64,000 nucleotides of DNA from Nissolia schottii (Eukaryota > Streptophyta > Magnoliopsida > Fabales > Fabaceae), in NCBI GenBank assembly GCA_003254905.1, contig QANU01047469.1:447-64446 (forward strand), read 5' to 3'. This document shows positions 27,493 through 39,977 of this stretch, one piece after another (position 1 is the first letter of the stretch; every line of letters starts with the position of its first letter). Position numbers and translations under genes: made by a program. Below the pieces are notes generated by a model that saw nothing but the letters and a program-made list of their open reading frames with translations, was not told the DNA's origin and made no database searches.

Positions 27493-30400
27493 CTAGTTCA
27501 CTAACTTCTTCAAAACCTCAGCAAGAGAATTGTCACTATTCTCATTCTGAACACTTTGAACCAACTTTGCATTGATGTTAATCCGCTCAAGGCTTTGTTT
27601 TATCGTTCTTTCAATTGAAGGCTTAGAACGACTATCAAAGAATTCCTCTACTTCCTTAGCCTTCTCAAATGAAGAAAACTACATGGAGAACAAAACATAG
27701 AAAAGAGTGAAAAGGTTAAAATATTCACTGGTATTAATATAACACTCCAACGGGGGAATCTCAAGTGTGCTAAGAAAACCAACGAAGAGGCATGGAGAGG
27801 GACAGAAGACAAACCCGTGAAGCAATTCCACTGATAAATTCAGTCAGCAATTGTCCGGAACCAAATGTTTTGCAAAGTTGTTCCCAATGTTCCTGATTAA
27901 TACCCAAATAACGGAAAGATAATGAAGGATGAATAGGAATAAGGTAGTAAAAGAAAAGGTATAAATAACATGATCTCCCCTCATAGTGTTTTTACTTCTA
28001 AGTCAAGGCCTTAAATTGATGCATCAATAGACAGTCGCATAATGGCATATACATTGGAAAAGCACAAAGTGAAATTTTTCATGGTCTCTAGCTTCGGTAG
28101 AGAATAAGAAAATAACATGTAAAAGCATTAAGATATATGCCATGCAACATTAGCAAAGGATTTCAGAGGTATAGTAGTTGAGCTAATAACCAAATTAGAC
28201 TCTCGGCCTACAACCAAGTATCAACCAGTAATAACAGGTTATAACTAATCCAAATGAATATATCTCAAAACAATGGGCAATTTACAAAAGCAAAACATAT
28301 TGTAAGAAACTAAATTGGCAAGACTTCATTTGACTACTGGTTTTGTGTTATTTACCTTGAGCCATACCCAAGCTACATCTCGTCCTTCCCTACTGAAACG
28401 AAGTCCATACACGGCATCCTGACTGCGAACCTTTGCCATATATATAATAACATATCACTCTCCAATATATATAATTAACCATTGGTATACATGTGAGTTC
28501 TGACTTCAACAAGTAATATGAAAAATTAGATACCTCTGAAGACAACATAAAGTTAAGAACTTCAAGAATTAGATCTGGATCAGGTGATGATCCCAGTGAG
28601 CCTAGAAACAGAGAAAATGTAAGCATCATGACCTACAAAAATGAAATGTTATATAAGCTAAATATCATATAAGGCATGTCCTTACCCAGAACGTTTACTT
28701 TCTCCTGACTTGAGTCAGTTTCTCTATATACTTTGAGAAGAGATTCATAACCTAGTCGGTTAGATTTGCTTGTTCGTTTCATGACAGCCATATATGTTGC
28801 CTGCCAACATAGATTACAGTAACCATCAGCAGAAGAATTCACAAGTAATTTTTTCAATGTTCAACCAATGTAGTAGGCATAGCCAACCTTTCTTATATCA
28901 GGGGGAAGAAGTGGTGTATTTCTGTCTTCTAAGAATGCCTGAAAACGCCTGCTCGCTTCATCCAGTGTCAAATCATGCCCAAACAATACAAGTGCAGTCA
29001 AGACTTCTCCTCTTAACATTGCATCTAGATGACTTTCACCAGGTTTAGGCTCCCAACCAAGCCTCCTGCAAGGCAAAACCAAGGAAGAACATAGCTAATC
29101 TTTAATCACTTACAGAGGCATGTTTGCATATCATATAAGGCTATTCTGATTTTCCAAAATAGAAGCCACACGACTATCAGCAAAATCACCACATTATCAA
29201 TCATACACAAAGTACAAACACAATCCTTAGCAGGTAATGCAGCTTGCACATGCCTTTCCGCTCATTATTAAATGCCATAGGAATGTAACAACAATGCTAG
29301 TAACTGAAACAGAATCTGCGACAACTTACTCAGCAGAGTATTGGAAAAGGTTAACAAAGAATTGGTTGATATAATCTAGTAATTCTGGTACAGCATCTGC
29401 TGCAATGCTCTTAATCTTAGAAGTTGTCTGTAAAATGAAATAATCAGAATTAGATACTAGAAATAGCGTAAGTAATGACTACGCAAGATTTGGAAGATAA
29501 CATTACAGAAATTAGGTTACTCAGCACAATATAATCAACTTCCTTCTTGTAAGATCCCACCAAGTTAATCAAGGAGGTCAATGATTCTTGGCGAGCTATC
29601 CAAAGTGCAGACACATCATCCAAAATACCTATCAAAGTAATAAACTCACAAGTTATTTATCTTCCGTTTTCTATAAATGAAAGTAAATGTTAAAGATATT
29701 ATCCACGAGAACTCAAGACAAGTTAGTCCTCTAGAGATTTTGGACATTAATTAGGTTCTTCAGGGTTTAAACTGGACATCAATTTAGTTTTCCAATGTAT
29801 ATTTAGACATCAAATTGGTCCTTACTTTAATGATCATTTTACACTATGAAGGACCAAATTGATGTAAAAGGATCTTTAGAAGGAAAACTTGGTATTTTGT
29901 GCACCTTTTGAGGACTAATTTGATAATTTGCTTGATTATCCAACTTACCATATCGATCTGTTGCAGATAAAAGTTGTTTTTCTACTGCATTTCTTAGTCT
30001 GGCCGCAAGAAACTCATCATATTTCACCCTGTAGAAACCACTCTGATCCACATTAAGTTTAAACCAAGAATTTGCATCATCTTTGGCAATATGAGTACCC
30101 AGTAACTCTTTAGCATCAAGTGTTGCAGATTGTGTTTGCAACAGGAAATTCTTGCAGACATCATATGAGCCAAAGCATAGTGTTATTGGAACAATCCAAA
30201 GGCCTTCTCCTTGATCACCACTTGACAAGAATTGTGACTATCAATAAACATAAAAAGTTTACTGGTTACAATAAATGTAATGTATTTTGTCGAGTAAAAC
30301 ATTATTTTCGTCCATGAAGTTGACATCTTCCATCAATTTTGTCCCGAAACTTTCAAAATCATTAAAATTGTCCCCGAAGTTGCCAAAGGTTCATCAAGTT

Positions 30401-33400
30401 CGTCCCTGGGGTTAAGTCTCTTAGGGCAACTTGATGGACGTTTGGCAACTTCGGAGACAATTCCGATAATTTTAGAAGTTTAGGGACAAAATTGATGGAA
30501 GTTGTGAACTTTAGGAAAGAAAATGATGATTTACTCGTATTTTGTCTTTGAAAATAATCATAGTGAAGAATTGGTGAAATAAAATGGAACCTGGTGAAAC
30601 TCCAATTTCTGATCACTGACTTTCATAGATACTACAGGATATCCCTTTTGCTTTGTCCATGATGACATTAACTTGTTCACAGGTTGACCAGACCCTTCCT
30701 CAAGAACAGCCCATAGATCCTCAGTCTTAGCATTTGACCAGGAATACTTTTTTATGTATGAAGCTAGTGACCTCTAATTACATACAACCAATGTGAAATT
30801 TGATTACAAAATGCAATATATAACTATCATATCTTATCTTAGTTGTAAATAGGTTTTTAATTCTACTTTGAAGATCTGCACATCATCAGAAAAAACTTCA
30901 TTTGCATAATACTTAGTCATTGAGTTCAATATATAAGATACATGAATGAGGGAAAGAATACCTAAAAGAATACCCTGTCTTTCTTATTTACACCATGCCC
31001 TATCCAGAACTTTTATAATGTTCAAGACTCTACTACTTCTTGGGATTTTCACTTTTTTTCGAAATTTAAATAATAGAGTCCTCAGAGTTAGTTGTCCTCT
31101 TGGGTATCCTTGATTCTATTAACATGTCTTCCACCTCAAATAAAAGATTATGGTCTCTAGAATCTGCTAGGTTGTTCACTTTCAAGTCATACTTTCAGTT
31201 TGTAACACACTCTTTGCTTACATCCTCTTTTCTCCTTGAACCCATTTGGAAGTCCAAAGCTCCCTCCCGGTAAGGTCAAATCCTTTATTTGGCCAGCTGT
31301 GATTAACAGCATTAATACTAATAACATGTCATAGGTTTGAAGGCCTCATAAGGCTATTTCCCCTGATGTGTGTTAATTCAGAATCAGTTGCACATCTTTT
31401 CCTACATTGTTCAGTGGCTCGACTCTTGTGGAATACTCTGTTTGGAATCTTTGGTGAATCTCGAGTGTGTCCTACAACCCTACATACTTTTTTGTTGACT
31501 ACTTTGGCTGGCTTTAGGAGGCCAGAGGAGGAAGGAAGCCAACTACTTGTGGCAATGTGCAATTTTTGCCACTATTTGGGGGATCAGGATAGAACGTTAC
31601 TCTCGAGTCTTCAACAACAAATTCTTAGACAATCATGTCTTGTGGGAAAAGATTAGGCGGCGATTATCATTTGTTTGGTGTAAAAAGCTCACAATCTCTT
31701 TAGAGGATTTTCCCTTGCCGATATTATGAGAGATTGGAAAGCTTTACTCCATCGACAACTTTTTTAGGTTTTGGTTTATGTTCTTGTCTATATATAGAGA
31801 GTCCCTTATCCTCTTACTTTCTATAATCCAATTCTCTTCTTAATGAAATTCTTCTTTTATCAAAAAAAATAAAAAAATAAATATAAGATACATGAACGAT
31901 CTTATGTATCACAAAATAGATTCTAATGAGATAGTAAGGCCACGTACTGACCTGAAAGCATTCAGCACCAAGATAGCTTTGCAGCATCCTGATTACACAT
32001 GCACCTTTTGAATAACTTATTGAATCAAATATTTCATCGACCTCAGCAGCATGATTTACCTCTACCTGCAAAAAGATAAGAACAATATAGTGGGTTACTG
32101 AAAAGATCAATTTATTTGTATAGTCTAATTAAAAAATCTTAAACAAATTGACACTAAATAAGCATTAATAATATTTAAATATTCATGCTTATCATAATTA
32201 ATCCTCATAAACTCCAATTAAGTTAGATAAAATTGATGAATGCATATGACATAATTCGAGGCAGATTAAACCTGTGAAAAGCTGAAAGTTCAAACAATAC
32301 CTCAATTGGGTGGGATTCTGCAAGCCCGTCCATTCTAAGACCAGCATCAGACTCATCAAGAAATTGAGACCATATTCTCCACTCAGGAAACAAGTAATCA
32401 GTTGCTAAATAGCTAACCTAACCAAACCAAACCAAACCCAGAGAGAGGGGGAAAGAAGACAGTTAGTTAACTACAAACTTTTAAGAGAGGGAAAACAGCA
32501 AAACACTAGCAAGTTGGCTATGCAATATAAATGATATGAGTATACATAAGCCACATGTCATACCCAAGATGCAAAGCCCTCATTTAGCCATAAATGTGTC
32601 CACCACTCCATTGTAACAAGATTGCCAAACCATTGGTGAGCTAGTTCATGAGCTACAGTAATCGAAACCTTTACAGAGACCAAAGCAATATTTTGTATCC
32701 TTCAGTTATTTATCCCAAAAAACCAGTTTTAAATTGAGATTAGAATAGGAAACTTAAGTTGTGAGGACTTGAGCAGCTTTAGGGATAAGCAGACTACCCA
32801 TTGCTTGTTGGCAGCAGCAGTGTGTTGATCATCATATAGCAAACCAGCCTCCCGATATGTTACTAAACCATAATTCTCCATGGCTCCAGCAGAAAAATCA
32901 GGGATTGCAACCATATCCAATTTTGGCAGAGGGTAGGGAGTATCGAAGTAACTGTTGAATTATCATAGTTAGTTTACTACTGAATTTAACATATTCATCT
33001 GGCTATTGTGATCCTGATATATGAAGGATGTGATCCACCATACTGGGTTAAATTGTTGTGTTGCCAATAGTTGAAAAATTCAAAAGAGAATTAAAGGCTG
33101 AATTGATGAAAATAATAAATAGAGCATCTCTTAATTGCCTATTGTTAAGTTGTTCTTATAACTTCTTTTGGATTTTTTTATCTTTCATTCTGTCACGCTC
33201 TTTTGGTACTTGGATTGTGACTTTGGATAGAAAAACTGAAAAGTTTATTTGGGTTATTATTTGTGATAAATTTCCAGCCTGAACTTACTCCTTGTAATAG
33301 TCCAAGGTCCTCACAGCAACATCTAGTGCAAATTTCCCCTGGTTTGCCATACCAACTTGACAATATACTCGAACTTTAACACCTGTAGAAATGTTATGTT

Positions 33401-34634
33401 GCATCAAGAACAAGAGGACTAAAACTATGTGCCATGTACAAAGCAATCATGACTCTATACCATCAAGGGTATGATTTTCCACATAATCAAACAGACCCAC
33501 GACAATTGCAACCAAATATGTAGACATGATTGGTGATTCTTGATACGAAACTGTTCTGAGATCGCCATCAATTATTTCTTCATCAATTGGCATGTTGGAA
33601 AGGGCAACGAGATCCGAAGGCACATCCAATGTAATCTTGAAAGTGGCCTGCAAGATCAACTACATGTGAAAACTTGGCAAAACCTCAAGCTACTTATCAT
33701 ATGCTAGAGCAAACTGAATCAAGAAAATCCAATCAGACCTGCCCCAACCCTCTTATAGCCTTACCACCCAAGCCATGGAGCAAAAGGAAGCTTAATTATG
33801 CAAATTTTGAAGTCATAAGCTTGTGTAGTTGCCACAAGAAAAAAATGTGTTGTCCTGATGGTTGCTTAGGTCCCTTTACATGTGAAGAGGGGAGATAGAG
33901 ACAAACCTTGCAAGCAGGTTCATCCCAACAAGGAAAGCATCGCCTGGCATCAGTTGATTCAAATTGTGTAACTGCCATGTTCTTCTGTTCACCATTATGC
34001 TCATAGGTACTGCATATCAAAATATACATAATAGTTTATAATTTGTATACAAGAAAAGAAAAAGGAGGGGAAAAAAAAGAGTTGAACATGCAATCATGAT
34101 ATTTGTGAATTTTGATTGATCTTCATCTAATTCCTCAATATACATTATTACAGGAATTTGGCAAGAACCAAATAGAACCCTAAGAAGTAACAAGCAACAG
34201 TCACCTTCTGTAGAAGCCTTTCATTTGATCATTCAAAACTCCTTCAAACTGCATGGCCAAGACACCCAACCCAACAGGTAAAGTCTCAGGGAATTCCAAC
34301 ACCAAAATCTCATCATGTTCAAACAGTTCAACTCTTGAAGGCTTAAGAACCTGCATGCATATGCCACATGAGCAAAATTTGTTGAATTCTCAGATTGATG
34401 GATGGTTGGGTACCATACCTTGGAGGAATCGGGGTTTGAGAATGAAATGGGATCGGTGGGGACAGAGAGATCAACGGAATTGAGAACGATGAAGGAAGTG
34501 GCGGCGACAATGTCGACATTGATGGCAACCGAACCGGTAAAGCGGCAGCTGGTGAGGTCCGGCTTCAGCCGTAAGTCGTAGCGTTTTGGAACTGCGAATT
34601 TCGGGAGACGAGCTTTTCCTTTGAACTCCTCCAT
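27493..34634 (-). CDS. APM1: Aminopeptidase M1 (M1 family, puromycin-sensitive type)
   Basis: Zinc aminopeptidase that removes N-terminal residues from peptides; the Arabidopsis relative is needed for auxin transport and cell-cycle progression. Nineteen minus-strand exons were placed: 34634-34419, 34350-34205, 34009-33907, 33647-33461, 33382-33289, 32951-32798, 32668-32564, 32417-32301, 32065-31952, 30773-30591, 30237-29949, 29628-29507, 29427-29330, 29065-28888, 28800-28686, 28601-28534, 28430-28356, 27892-27815, 27678-27493. All phases close, giving 875 residues (the family has about 880). Landmarks are GAMEN (271-275), zinc site HELAH (307-311) and third zinc ligand E330 in LWLNEGF, the exact HEXXH-X18-E spacing. 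The C-terminal ERAP1-like helical domain is complete. Introns 9 and 10 carry a LINE and a MITE. The residue before the zinc helix reads KQW where I recall KQR in relatives; it falls at an exon junction. Confidence 0.96.
29718..29935. repeat. Inverted-repeat element in APM1 intron 11
   Basis: The left end has TTAGTCCTCTAGAGA and the right end has its partial complement TTTTGAGGACTAATTT. A second inner pair (ATCAAATTGGTCCTT and AAGGACCAAATTGAT) forms a clear stem. This looks like a foldback or MITE-type element. No convincing target duplication was found. Confidence 0.5.
30292..30536. mobile_element. Mutator-like MITE in APM1 intron 10
   Basis: This 245-base foldback element starts GAGTAAAACATTATTTTC and ends with the imperfect complement GAAAATGATGATTTACTC. 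Long inner arms also pair (for example GAAGTTGCCAAA with TTTGGCAACTTC, and ATCAATTTTGTCCC with GGGACAAAATTGAT). It is flanked by a perfect 10-base duplication, GTATTTTGTC, at 30282-30291 and 30537-30546. Duplications of 9-10 bases point to the Mutator superfamily. It makes up about 245 of the intron's 353 bases. Confidence 0.82.
30947..31880 (+). mobile_element. 5'-truncated LINE (L1 type) in APM1 intron 9, antisense to the gene
   Basis: About 934 bases are bounded by a 16-base duplication, ATATAAGATACATGAA, at 30931-30946 and 31881-31896, with an A-rich tail at 31862-31880. Conceptual translation shows the reverse-transcriptase zinc-binding domain (zf-RVT): WKSKAPS, then [25 protein letters not shown] near 31366-31440. 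The C-terminal RDWKAL-like end follows near 31725. Stops interrupt the upstream part, so the copy is dead. The reverse transcriptase core and the 5' end are missing. Confidence 0.9.
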
Positions 34635-36285
34635 CGCTTTTTCTCTCTGTTTTTGCGTTTTGCTTTTTCCTTCTTTCTGTGAGCTGCTTTTTCACTTCTT
34701 CACATTTCATTACTACTACTTAACAAAGCACTATATCAATGAATCAACCTCGCATTCCGTCTTTCTTCCATGGCATGCCACTAGTTTAAGTAAAACCAAC
34801 CTAAATAGGCAATAACCTAGGAGCCTTCTGACATGTTCCGGGTCCGGGTGGTTACCACCTAAACCAAATTGATCCCAGCATCTTAGCGATTTAAAACACA
34901 AATAAACAGTGAAGATTAAGTCTGATAAATTATTATATAATAATTTTTTATTTATATTTTAATAATATTTTATTTTATTTATCAATTTTATTCTTCCCTA
35001 TCATTTTAATTTTCTAATCTTATCTTAACTCTTGTCCCTCCACCATCACCACCCTCCCCATCCACCTTCCAATCCACCATTAAGAGCCTCAATCACCATT
35101 ATTATTATCACCACCACCACCATCCTCCGTCAACAACCCCCACCATCACCAACATCCATCCTCCACAAACACCCATCAGCCACCAGGAACTCAACCACCA
35201 TAGAAACCCCCACCCCAAAACCAACCCCTCACCACCATCAACCACCACCCGCACATCCATAATTGCAAACAAAGAAAACCAAACAGAACAAAAAATCCAG
35301 CACAACCACTAAAGCCTTTAACCCCGACATTCTCTGTAGCCTCACCCTCACCTAACCCACCACAGCCACCACAACCCTACACCACAGCCACTGCAACCCT
35401 TATCTGCCACCACCTTCATAAGCCCAAAAACCCCAGCCACCACCACAGCCCCCTAGCCACACCACCCTCACGCCCAAAGATCTCATCAATCTCCCTCACC
35501 AAGCCAAACACACACATGCACAGCTAGAGAGAGAGACGACGAAGGGGAGAGGGAAGGAAAGAAATAGAGAGGATGGAGGTGATGGAGTGAGAGGAAGGGA
35601 AAATGGGGAAGGAAACGACGCCATTGGCTGCGACCTGCCGTGGTGGCGGAGCCAATAGCAAAAAAGATGCAGAGAGAGAAGCGGTGGAAGGGAAATGAGA
35701 GAGGAAAGGTGGTGGGTTTTCGGAGATACAGATAGAAATGAGGGGTGGAAGGGAAACGAGAGAGGGAGGGTGGTGGGTTTTTGGAGATGCAGAGAGAGAG
35801 GAGTGGTGGAAGGGAAATGAGAGAGAAAAGGAAAATGAGGGTATAATAATTTTTTTTAAATTTTTTTAATACCTAGACCATATTAGAAGGAGCCAATAAC
35901 CTATACCATTTTCACTTTTTAAAACTAAACTATTAAATACAGCTATAAAATGATACACTAACTTTCAATTTTATTTTATTTTTTGAACCAGTAGAAATAG
36001 TCCGTAGACCTTAGTAAATAAGATAGCGAGATTAAATGTCTGAATTAAACGTTATACTTCATTTCACATAGTCAAGTATGTGAATTATTCAGTCATGTGT
36101 TCTTTTACTCTCTATTTTAACATTTGAGATAGATATTATTGGCTTAATATCAAAATAGATGTCACTTGGGCTACTAACTTCTAACCAGACCTACCATAAA
36201 TTTGTTTAATTAGTACATGTGATTATATACTTACTTTCATTTAAACAAGTCACAATTCCATGGATAATTGTAGACATTAGTGTTC
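34635..36285. other. APM1 promoter side and low-complexity intergenic DNA
   Basis: The APM1 leader and promoter lie at about 34635-34850. From 35030 to 35510 the + strand is rich in CCACCA and CACC; from 35520 to 35850 it is rich in GAGAGA and GGTGG. Open frames here encode only Pro/His/Thr-rich low-complexity peptides. The tract is probably part of an unclassified repeat element. No gene is supported. Confidence 0.5.
35670..35830 (+). repeat. GA-rich minisatellite, period about 61 bases
   Basis: The phrase GGTGGAAGGGAAATGAGAGA recurs at 35683, 35744 and 35805 (with small changes), and GGTGGTGGGTTTT plus GGAGAT lie between. This gives about two and a half units of 61 bases. Confidence 0.75.
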
Positions 36286-36304
36286 ACAAGCACAATTTTA
36301 GTCT

Positions 36305-36780
36305 TTTTTTTTGGAAAAATGAAAAAGAAGGCAAAGAGAAAAACTACACAGTAATGACATCATCATGAAAACGAGCCATAATTTCTTCCAGGGGCAAATT
36401 ACAAATAACCCTCCCCTAAGTATTACTAGACCCCATCTTGGCTAAGAAGTCAATGCACTCGTTGGCTGTGCGGAGCACATAAGAGAAAGACATGTCCCAT
36501 TGATGACGAGGAAGAGGGTGAATCAAGCTAATCATGTGATTCAAAGCAAGAGTGCAATAAGTTTGGGGATTAACCAACAAGTTCAAAACCACAACACAAT
36601 CAAACTCACATTCAATATAACGTCATCCTCCATCCCAAGCAAACACTAGTTTTTGAAAAATAGTTGTAAGCTCAACCAAAATAATATCATTGATTTTAAG
36701 GTTCATGTAGAATCCCGCAAGATAAGTACCATTATCATCACGAATCACGCACCCACATTCACTATGAGCCAGGAAAAATA
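36305..36780 (-). mobile_element. LINE fragment with RNase-H-like domain
   Basis: Minus-strand translation reads like the RNase-H domain at the C-terminus of plant L1-type LINE ORF2: VIRDDNGTYLAGFYMN near 36750, ECEFDCVVVLNLL, then MSFSYVLRTANECIDFLAKM near 36440-36500. The 3' end is a T run on the + strand (36305-36312, an A-tail on the minus strand). Flanks at about 36285-36304 and 36781-36800 resemble each other (ACAAG..CAAT.TTAGTC), as an old diverged target duplication. Stops are present. Confidence 0.72.
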
Positions 36781-37072
36781 ACAAGGTGCAATGTTAGTCT
36801 GGCGTGTCACTAGCTAATCTTTGGTCTCTCCTTACATCACTTAAGGTGTGACTTTTACTTTCCACACCTGAAGAGAGTTTTCAGTTGTTGTTTTTACTAA
36901 TAAAATTAGGAGAGATATTATTCTTACAATTTGAAAGAATGGATAATAGAGTTCTAAGTATAATCAATATTTATATAATTGTTAGCGATGGCTTGGTGAG
37001 TTGGGGAGAATTAAAATCTCATAAAGGCCTAAACCTTTTTTTCGTTGATGTGGAATGGTTGTGAATGCTATT

Positions 37073-39977
37073 TGTAACACCTTAACTAGCTAGTCTATGC
37101 TTAAGTCGCAAACCTGCCGACTAGGTTGTTATCTCTTTTAGTTGGGATAGTTCTTAGTCCTGCTTATGAGTTTAAAAATATAGTTACCCAAAAATATGGA
37201 CCAAATTTTAACTTTTCTTTATACGTATCGTAGTGTAAAATATGAGCCTGGCTCTTGACAAAACAAATATTGTGAGTGGTAGCGTAGTATACTTAACTAA
37301 TATTAATTAGGCATATTCAACATTCATAGCAACCAAAGGTCCAAGCCATACCTTCACAAATGATTACACCTGTAATATTATAGATGTTACATACAATTAC
37401 ATAGTAGTACAAACATATAGCCTACAGACTAAGGATTAGTGCGATATCTCTATTGTAGCTCTGATTTCCCTATTCCTCTGTCCGTCCTCTTTAGTGCTGC
37501 TTGTCCTTGTACTACTTGCCCTGCTCTGACGTCCTCTGCATCCTCATCGTGCTCTCCTAGAACCATAAAGGAGCGGGTACGAGAACACAAGGTTCTCAGT
37601 GGGAAACCTTAATCGTTGTAACTCTTTTCATACTTAATTATGATTCCGCCGCTCAGGGGTCTCTTGGTGTCACAGGTATACTATAGTCTTACTAGTTATT
37701 AATATTCATACTAGACCTGAGCAGCTTTATCTACGTTACTAGGTGACTGGGGAACCTATGCTTTCATTATCTATGTCATCTGTTCTTTAGTCTAACTTCT
37801 AGATCACGTATTGTCACATAATTCACATAGCTACACTACTGTCTTAAAAACCTCATTTTCTGAAAACTGGTATAAGTTTCAGCTGACATCCACTTATACG
37901 TATGCTCTATAAGGCTGGCCTTATAAGCATATTCGCCCTCGTCCCTTATAGCGGTGGCCACACGACTATAACCACACTTACAGCCCGCATCGTGGTGACC
38001 AGGTAGCGCCTCACCTGAAGGGTCTTGACACTGAATAATCGCCAACCACGACCGAGGTTACCACCCTTTGATGGCATTGGGGTCGGACCTTTGACTCGAC
38101 TGGGACTTAGACCTTCCCCAAAAATCGAGCCTATGCCCTTTTAGAGGGGGTTTTCTCTCATCATTATCATATGTGCACAGTTCGAGCTTTGATGCAACAG
38201 TTCATATGTATAATAAACACAGTTCATCATCATCTTTAAGCAATCATATATATAGAGCAATTACAACTCAATGTTTCATGTCATCATCTTCATCATATAT
38301 CACATCATATAACATCTAACCTCACATAACTCATAACATCAACCATATAATATAACTCATAACATCAAATTCATCACATATAAGAAACATAATCTCATAC
38401 TCAAACATTTCTTAAACCTAACAAATGTAAATCTAGCGACTTAGCAAAACAGACGTTTGGTTTCTGTCAGAACTTAGCGATCATAAACCGAAGAAGTCCA
38501 AGACTTTACCCCAAGGTTTTTGATAGTCCTAAGATCATTTCCCGTGTCTAAAAACCCAAATTCTGACTTCAGCATTGCAAAATTACACTTTTACCCCCTT
38601 TTCTCAAAATTACCATTTCGCCCCCCGTAAATGCCCTGTTTTCTTTATAATTTTTGTCTTCAAAAATCCGATGGACTCAAGACTTGCCCTTAAGGTTTTT
38701 GATAGTTATAAACCCATATTTTCTAAAAACAAACCCAGTTTTTCAGTCCCAAGATGTGAAATTCTCGTTTTGCCCTTTTTCACAAAAATCTCGTTTTCTG
38801 TCTGTTTGCTGAGAAATTCATCGGGGACTCTAAAAATCATAAAACTTGACATCCCCACTCAAAATTTCGTGTAGAATCCACAAATAACATTAGTTTTTTA
38901 AGATAAAAATCCTAGCATACAATTCTTGATAAAAACGTGGTATAGTTCCGTTTATCGCTTAGGCTTTCCTAACTTCTGACAGAAGCACAGACAGTACCAA
39001 CAGATCCAGGCAATCATCAACGATATAAATATACATCAAAGTCACATAAAAGGAATCCTAACCGCAGGTATTTCTATCACAAAACACAGCTCGACACATC
39101 CTAAATCACATAGACAGTGATTATGTCAGTTTACCCACTTGAAGACTAGATTTGGCACAAGTCTGCAGAAACTCCGAGAGTCTGATAACTTATGCTCTTT
39201 GCCACCGGGAGAATTCTTCAAGGTTAAAGATGGAGATTCTTGCCTAAGGGGATAAAGAATGGTTTCTAGAGAGAAGATTATGGAGAATTTAGGGTTTGGA
39301 TTGACAGAAAACTATCGTATCTGCAATTTGACAAAATAACGGCGGAGTGTATAAACCGACAGAGTTTCCCTTAAGCTCCCATGTCTTCTTCAATTTGAAG
39401 AGATCTTGGCCCTATTTATAGGCCACAAGGCCGGTTAGCTTTTCCAAGAAGCCAAGGGCAAAATTATAACTTCCTTGGTTATGTGACATCATCCATTACT
39501 TCAGCATGGTGACTTGCCTAGCCTAGTCATAACCTTTGAATTTTTGACCAAGTTAGTTGGCCTTATATAGGCCGTGCTTTTCTTTCTTCCTCGGCTGAAA
39601 TCTTGGCCCAAAATTTCCAAGGCCAAACACTGATCAATTTTGATCGTGTTTGGTCGTTAACTGTCCCGGTACTTCGCGTACGGTTATCCGAAAAATATTC
39701 TGATCACATCCTTGTGATCTACTAATTTTTTAAGGAATAATTTGAATTAATCTAAGGTATTTGTGAACTTTCAATCGTGATCTTATATTTTACAGATACC
39801 TTAGATACATCGTTGCACTTGGAGGACAAAAAGGATCCGTTTGAGTGTCTGCAGAATTTTCTGAAACTGAGCATAACTTCTTCTACAGACATTTTAACCC
39901 CTAATCTCGTGCAAAACTTATTTCCCCTATTTAATTTTTAGGAAATCTTTACTAAGGGAAAAAAGCGGGATGTTACA
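37073..39977 (+). mobile_element. Fossil solo LTR, about 2.9 kb
   Basis: The stretch begins TGTAACACC and ends GGGATGTTACA, the TG...CA ends with short inverted repeats expected of an LTR. It is flanked by the 5-base duplication CTATT at 37068-37072 and 39978-39982. No gag or pol remnant lies inside or beside it, so it appears to be a solo LTR left by recombination. Inside are two TATA-like motifs near a CCTATTTATAGG phrase (about 39411) and CCTTATATAGG (about 39561), suggesting + orientation, plus a degenerate internal duplication with 178-base offset (about 38487 and 38665). The length favours a Ty3/gypsy-type family, by inference. The intact ends and duplication suggest moderate age. Confidence 0.82.

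Noticed and set aside
35032-35262. Pro/His/Thr-rich 76-codon frame
   Set aside because: Pure low-complexity CCACCA repeat translation, no start context or domain.
38575-38874. 99-codon frame inside the solo LTR
   Set aside because: LTRs rarely encode proteins, and nothing in the peptide resembles a known family.
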